Made by a program: the position numbers and the translations under genes
Shown here: positions 61,701 through 64,000 of the stretch, piece after piece
Layout of the letters: each line of letters begins with the position of its first letter
How positions within the stretch are numbered: the first letter of the stretch is position 1
The notes under the pieces: model-generated
The model's database searches: none
Seen by the model: the letters and a program-made list of their open reading frames with translations, nothing else
What the model was told of the DNA's origin: nothing
DNA from: Azospirillum brasilense
GTDB lineage: Bacteria; Pseudomonadota; Alphaproteobacteria; Azospirillales; Azospirillaceae
Length of the DNA: 64,000 nt
Assembly (NCBI RefSeq): GCF_007827815.1
Contig: NZ_VITH01000003.1
Coordinates: 310,001 to 374,000, forward strand
Direction of reading: 5' to 3'

Positions 61701-62095
61701 GCGCGGTGGTCGGCGCGGCGGTCGGCGGCCCCGCTCCCAAGGCGGTTGCCGAGGCGGCTCCGGAGGCCCTCCCGGCCGCGGAGCTGCTGGACCGCGAACA
61801 GATGGACAGCGTGGCCGAGGCGCTCGGTCCGGAATGCTGGTCCGAGGCCGTGGAAGGCTTCTCCCGCACCGCGTGGGAGCAGGTGGCGCGCATCAGCGCC
61901 GCCCTGGCCAGCGGCGAGGAACACCGCCGCGCCGCCCACACGCTGAAGGGACTGTCCTGGAACGTGGGGGCGAAGCGGCTGGGCGACCTGGCGCTGGCCC
62001 TGGAGAAGGCCCCGCCGGACGAGGCCCTGGCCCTGGCCGGAAGCCTGGAGGGCGTGCTGAAGGACAGCGTCGAGGCCCTGTCCGAACCTTTGTAA
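58763..62095 (+). CDS. Hybrid sensor histidine kinase with dCache, two PAS, receiver and HPt domains
   Basis: The 1,110-residue protein has a membrane helix (~27-46), an extracytoplasmic dCache-type domain (~47-295), a second helix (~300-320) and two PAS domains (~340-460 and ~470-585). The kinase core follows: His619 in SHEIRTPMNG, N-box in LFNLVGNAVKF, G-boxes DSGIGI and GTGLGLAI. A receiver has Asp911 in VLMDIQMPGMDG, and an HPt domain has His1059 in AHTLKGLSWNVG. The complete phosphorelay chain is thus in one protein, with output probably to the HD-GYP regulator encoded just upstream. The stop codon lies inside a long palindromic terminator. Confidence 0.94.
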   Translation: MPDTPASLPLPEHGHRAYAFRSRALVSGVWMATLLLTAAAWTAALYLTERDRRDALQRAERDTGNLAHIIAEQTTRAIAGTDRILSFIGYDLYRLGSQSPLLRDVMRNATLDSDLLLQLAYADGKGDLIQTSVDNAPARVNLADREHFRVHKEGTVDGLFISRPVFGRASGKWSIQLSRKVTAPDGGFGGMIVASLDPFYFGRTFDNLNVGHDGVISIIGRDGILRARSVMDDRIIGLDLGRSPILQEAEEKTQGFLRSVSPVDGVARLTSFRSLQNYPLIVSAGFGEAEFMAETWARQRAYTVGAGLTTALLFLMAALVTLQSRAQERAHATLDEAARHLRASKTKLRDIAETASDWFWEMDADLCFAGVSGAYAGSIRDPELYRGRRCEDIALREAGDGAHWEEHRHALEDRQPFRDFEFAVRGPDGDIRIWSLSGKPVFDDQGVFAGYRGSGSDVTERRRAERSLTDSEGRYRAMFAAVGQPIVVTDENAVITGFNPAAEALFGFHEGEMIGRNISALMPDGYAANHDRLFRDYQTSGRNSPSGMIREVPVQRADGRLVPTEIALSSWRAGGREHFIGVFHDLSKAKQIEADLRRARDSAEHANRMKSEFLATISHEIRTPMNGVLGTLTLLDGEGLDAEERRLAGVARRSAESLLRLLDDILDFSKLEAGRIAIEEETCAPADLAEAVMAVFQPSAADKGLSLSCHMLPTVPEAVVTDPARLRQILFNLVGNAVKFTSAGHVAVRARRGADLPDGRFLLEFEVEDSGIGIAAESLPSLFDRFTQADSSITRRYGGTGLGLAICKELCGLLGGTISVTSAPGKGSLFQFSVACAPGDPAALRHAAEAPPAAPLPPLRVLAVDDNAVNRDIVRGLLVRGGHSVVTAVDGDEAVRSVERAEEPFDVVLMDIQMPGMDGLTATRLIRALPAPRNGVPVIALTAHASGSSLPECMAAGMNGFVPKPLRPAALDAAIRAVVGAVVGAAVGGPAPKAVAEAAPEALPAAELLDREQMDSVAEALGPECWSEAVEGFSRTAWEQVARISAALASGEEHRRAAHTLKGLSWNVGAKRLGDLALALEKAPPDEALALAGSLEGVLKDSVEALSEPL

Positions 62096-62114
62096 AGGTC
62101 CGGACAGGGCCTCG
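62071..62114. terminator. Bidirectional terminator overlapping the kinase stop codon
   Basis: CGAGGCCCTGTCCG (62071-62084) pairs with CGGACAGGGCCTCG (62101-62114), and inside them ACCTTT pairs with AAAGGT. One A/C pair is unmatched. The 44-base palindrome includes the TAA at 62093-62095 and ends seven bases before the stop of the convergent binding-protein gene. No T-run is present. Confidence 0.75.
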
Positions 62115-62121
62115 GGCTGGG

Positions 62122-63018
62122 TCAGGAGGCCGGCATTTCGCCGGTCACCCAATAATCCACGCGCTGCTTGTTGTTGGCGATGTAGGTGTCGATCGCCTTG
62201 TCATAGGAGGTGGCGTCGGCCTCCAGCATGATCTTCTCCAGATCCTCCAGCGGCAGGTACATCCGGGTCAGGAACTCGGCGACCTTGGGGTGCTCCTGGT
62301 AGAAGTTCTTGCGGGCCATGACGTGGACGCGCTCCAGCCCGCCCAGCGAGCCCTTCGGGTCTTCCAGGTAGCGCAGCTTCCACTTGGCGAACATCCAGTG
62401 CGGGCTCCAGGCGGTGACGGCGATCCAGTCCTCGCGCCGATCGGCCCGGCCGAGCGCGGCGGTCATCGCCGCACCGCTGGCCGACACCAGCTCGTAGCCG
62501 TCGAGGCCGTAGTCCTTCAGCGCCTTCTCCGACGCCTGCATCAGGCCCGAACCGGGGTCGATGCCCTGGATCTTGCCCTTCAGCTTCTCGCGGATCTCCG
62601 GCTTGGCGAGGTCGGCGATGGTCTTCACCTGATCCTCCGGCACATAGTCCGGAACGGCCCAGCCCAGGCGGGCGCGGGTGTAGAGCATGCCCAGCGGCAC
62701 GATGTCCTTGCCCACCTTGTCCAGGTAGGAGGCGTGGGTGGTCGGTAGCCAGGACATCATCATGAAGTCGAGGTCGCCCTTGGCGAGCCCCTGATACTGC
62801 AGGCCGATGTCGGCCAGCACCAGCTCGACCGGCTGATCCAGCCGTTCCTGGATGAGGCGCTGCGCGAGCTTGGTCACCGCTTCGGCGTCGGACCAGGCGG
62901 TCCAGCCGATGCGGACCGGCTTCTTGTCCTCAGCCGCCAAGCTGGCGGAGGAGAGGGCGGTGCTGCCGATCACGGCGGCGACGCCGAGGGCCATCATCTT
63001 CAGAAACGTGCGTCTCAT
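62122..63018 (-). CDS. Glycine betaine/proline-type ABC substrate-binding protein (ProX/OpuAC-like)
   Basis: The 298-residue protein has a signal peptide (~1-28) and an OpuAC fold: VRIGWTAWSDAEAVTKLAQR, VLADIGLQYQGLAKGDLDFM, MMSWLPTTHASYLDK, GIDPGSGLMQASEKALKDYG and WIAVTAWSPHWMFAKWKLRY. Trp residues that cage quaternary ammonium groups are plausible at W-T-A-W, S-W-L-P and S-P-H-W. The start at 63018 has AAGGA before it. The permease gene ends 41 bases upstream. Ligand candidates are glycine betaine, proline betaine or choline. Confidence 0.9.
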   Translation of the reverse strand: MRRTFLKMMALGVAAVIGSTALSSASLAAEDKKPVRIGWTAWSDAEAVTKLAQRLIQERLDQPVELVLADIGLQYQGLAKGDLDFMMMSWLPTTHASYLDKVGKDIVPLGMLYTRARLGWAVPDYVPEDQVKTIADLAKPEIREKLKGKIQGIDPGSGLMQASEKALKDYGLDGYELVSASGAAMTAALGRADRREDWIAVTAWSPHWMFAKWKLRYLEDPKGSLGGLERVHVMARKNFYQEHPKVAEFLTRMYLPLEDLEKIMLEADATSYDKAIDTYIANNKQRVDYWVTGEMPAS

Positions 63019-63059
63019 GCGAACAATCCTTTGTCTTGTATGGTTTTGGGGATGGCGGT

Positions 63060-63998
63060 TCATCCCGCTTCGGTGACTCCGTGCGTGGGAGACGTGTGCG
63101 TGTCGTCCTTGGGCTGCTCCGCGCGGCGGCGGGTCAGCAGGGAGCGCAGGGCGGACCGGGGGGAGCGACCCCCCGTGTCCGGGGTTCCGAAACTCTGGGT
63201 GATGCGGTCGAGCAGGATCGCCAGGATCACCACGGCCAGCCCGCCCTCGACGCCGAGGCCGATGTCCAGCCGCTGGATGCCGCGCAGCACCTCGTTGCCG
63301 ACGCCGCCCGCCCCGATCATCGAGGCGATGACGACCATCGACAGCGACAGCATGATGGTCTGGTTGATGCCCGCCATGATCGACGGCAGCGCGGTCGGCA
63401 TCTGCACCTTGAACAGGAGCTGGCGCGGCGTGCAGCCGAAGGCGAGGCCGGCCTCGACCAGCTCGTGCGGGACCTGCCGGATGCCCAGGCTGGTCAGGCG
63501 GACGACCGGCGGCATGGCGAAGATGATCGTCGCGATGATGCCCGGTACGCGGCCGAGCCCGAACAGCATGGCCGCCGGGATCAGATAGACGAAGGCCGGC
63601 ATGGTCTGCATCAGGTCGAGCGCCGGGCGCACCACCGTTTCCACCCGGTCGTTGCGCGCGGCGACGATGCCCAGCGGAACGCCGATGGCCAGGGCGATGG
63701 CAGTCGCCGTCAGCACGAGCGCCAGCGTGTCCACCGTCTGGTGCCACATGCCCAGCCCGGCGACGACGAACAGCGCGGCCGCGGCGAACAGCGCGAAGCG
63801 CCAGCCGTTCCGCCACAGCCCGATCAGCACCACGATGGCGGCCAGCGCCACCCCGGGCAGCGCGGTCAGGGCGGACTGGACGCCGTCGGCGACCGCGCCG
63901 ACCACGAGGTCGATGCCGTCGAACAGCCATTGCGCGTGGTCCAGCAGGAACATCACCGCGGCGTCGGCCCAATCGCCGATGGGAAGCTTGAAGTCCAT
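63060..63998 (-). CDS. Glycine betaine/proline-type ABC permease (ProW/OpuAB-like)
   Basis: The 312-residue membrane protein has the ProW pattern: an N-terminal amphipathic part, helices, then PALDLMQTMPAFVYLIPAAM and the ATPase-contact loop LVEAGLAFGCTPRQLLFKVQ. MPTALPSIMAGINQTIMLSL and GAGGVGNEVLRGIQRLDIGL are also family phrases. The C-terminal ~40 residues are charged and disordered. It is complete, starting two bases from the right edge. The ATPase gene (ProV-like) should lie immediately beyond the window. Confidence 0.92.
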   Translation of the reverse strand: MDFKLPIGDWADAAVMFLLDHAQWLFDGIDLVVGAVADGVQSALTALPGVALAAIVVLIGLWRNGWRFALFAAAALFVVAGLGMWHQTVDTLALVLTATAIALAIGVPLGIVAARNDRVETVVRPALDLMQTMPAFVYLIPAAMLFGLGRVPGIIATIIFAMPPVVRLTSLGIRQVPHELVEAGLAFGCTPRQLLFKVQMPTALPSIMAGINQTIMLSLSMVVIASMIGAGGVGNEVLRGIQRLDIGLGVEGGLAVVILAILLDRITQSFGTPDTGGRSPRSALRSLLTRRRAEQPKDDTHTSPTHGVTEAG

Positions 63999-64000
63999 GG

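Noticed and set aside
58784..62152. A 1,122-residue minus-strand open frame opposite the hybrid kinase
   Set aside because: The plus strand has all kinase motifs in order; the antisense frame has none.

Overview
The window is high-GC DNA of an alphaproteobacterium and fits Azospirillum or a close relative. The evidence is the gene families, GC-rich codon use, overlapping ATGA gene starts, and a plasmid-type replication initiator (53781-55013) beside an iteron array (53104-53699). A tRNA-Trp gene (40237-40312) lies on the same stretch, so the replicon looks like a chromid or large plasmid rather than a small accessory plasmid. The species call is inference; no marker gene such as rRNA is present.

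Layout. (1) 1-19.3 kb, minus strand: a two-partner secretion pair, the outer-membrane transporter TpsB followed by a giant exoprotein TpsA of more than 5,860 residues that runs off the left edge and carries about 15 tandem repeats. (2) 20.0-29.3 kb: a sugar-acid catabolic locus. On the minus strand are L-idonate 5-dehydrogenase-like, an enolase-superfamily dehydratase, gluconate 5-dehydrogenase-like, and two GntR/FCD regulators. On the plus strand are a 2-hydroxyacid dehydrogenase, an MHS-type MFS transporter and a DUF4862-type protein. Three copies of one operator-like motif, each just downstream of a TTGAC-type -35 box, tie the locus together. (3) 29.4-33.4 kb, minus strand: a six-gene cluster of HMA_2-type proteins and small membrane proteins ending in a P1B-like ATPase with an unusual SCALK membrane motif. 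(4) 33.6-36.5 kb: a PepSY/DUF3649/DUF3325 set (ferric-siderophore reductase type) behind a Fur-box-like palindrome. (5) 36.6-39.9 kb: a sulfonate/taurine/nitrate-type ABC importer divergent from a YdhR-like small protein, with two perfect palindromes between them.

(6) 40.2-51.4 kb: tRNA-Trp, a sigma-70-family factor whose ribosome binding site lies inside a perfect hairpin, then a tightly packed plus-strand run: patatin phospholipase, alanine-racemase-like protein lacking the expected catalytic Tyr, a PF04392-type periplasmic binding protein, a sensor-MFS fusion, a GNAT acetyltransferase, a class III adenylate/guanylate cyclase with extracytoplasmic sensor, and an orphan TRAP-type binding protein. 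Two binding proteins without permeases next to membrane sensors suggest ligand sensing coupled to cyclic-nucleotide signalling. This is the best candidate here for an undescribed system. (7) 51.4-55.0 kb: replication region. (8) 55.0-57.5 kb: OhrR/Ohr peroxide module with palindromic operators, an LprI-type secreted protein and a 56-residue protein. (9) 57.7-62.1 kb: an HD-GYP response regulator and a hybrid sensor kinase with its own receiver and HPt domain. (10) 62.1-64.0 kb, minus strand: a glycine-betaine/proline-type ABC binding protein and permease; the ATPase presumably lies beyond the right edge.
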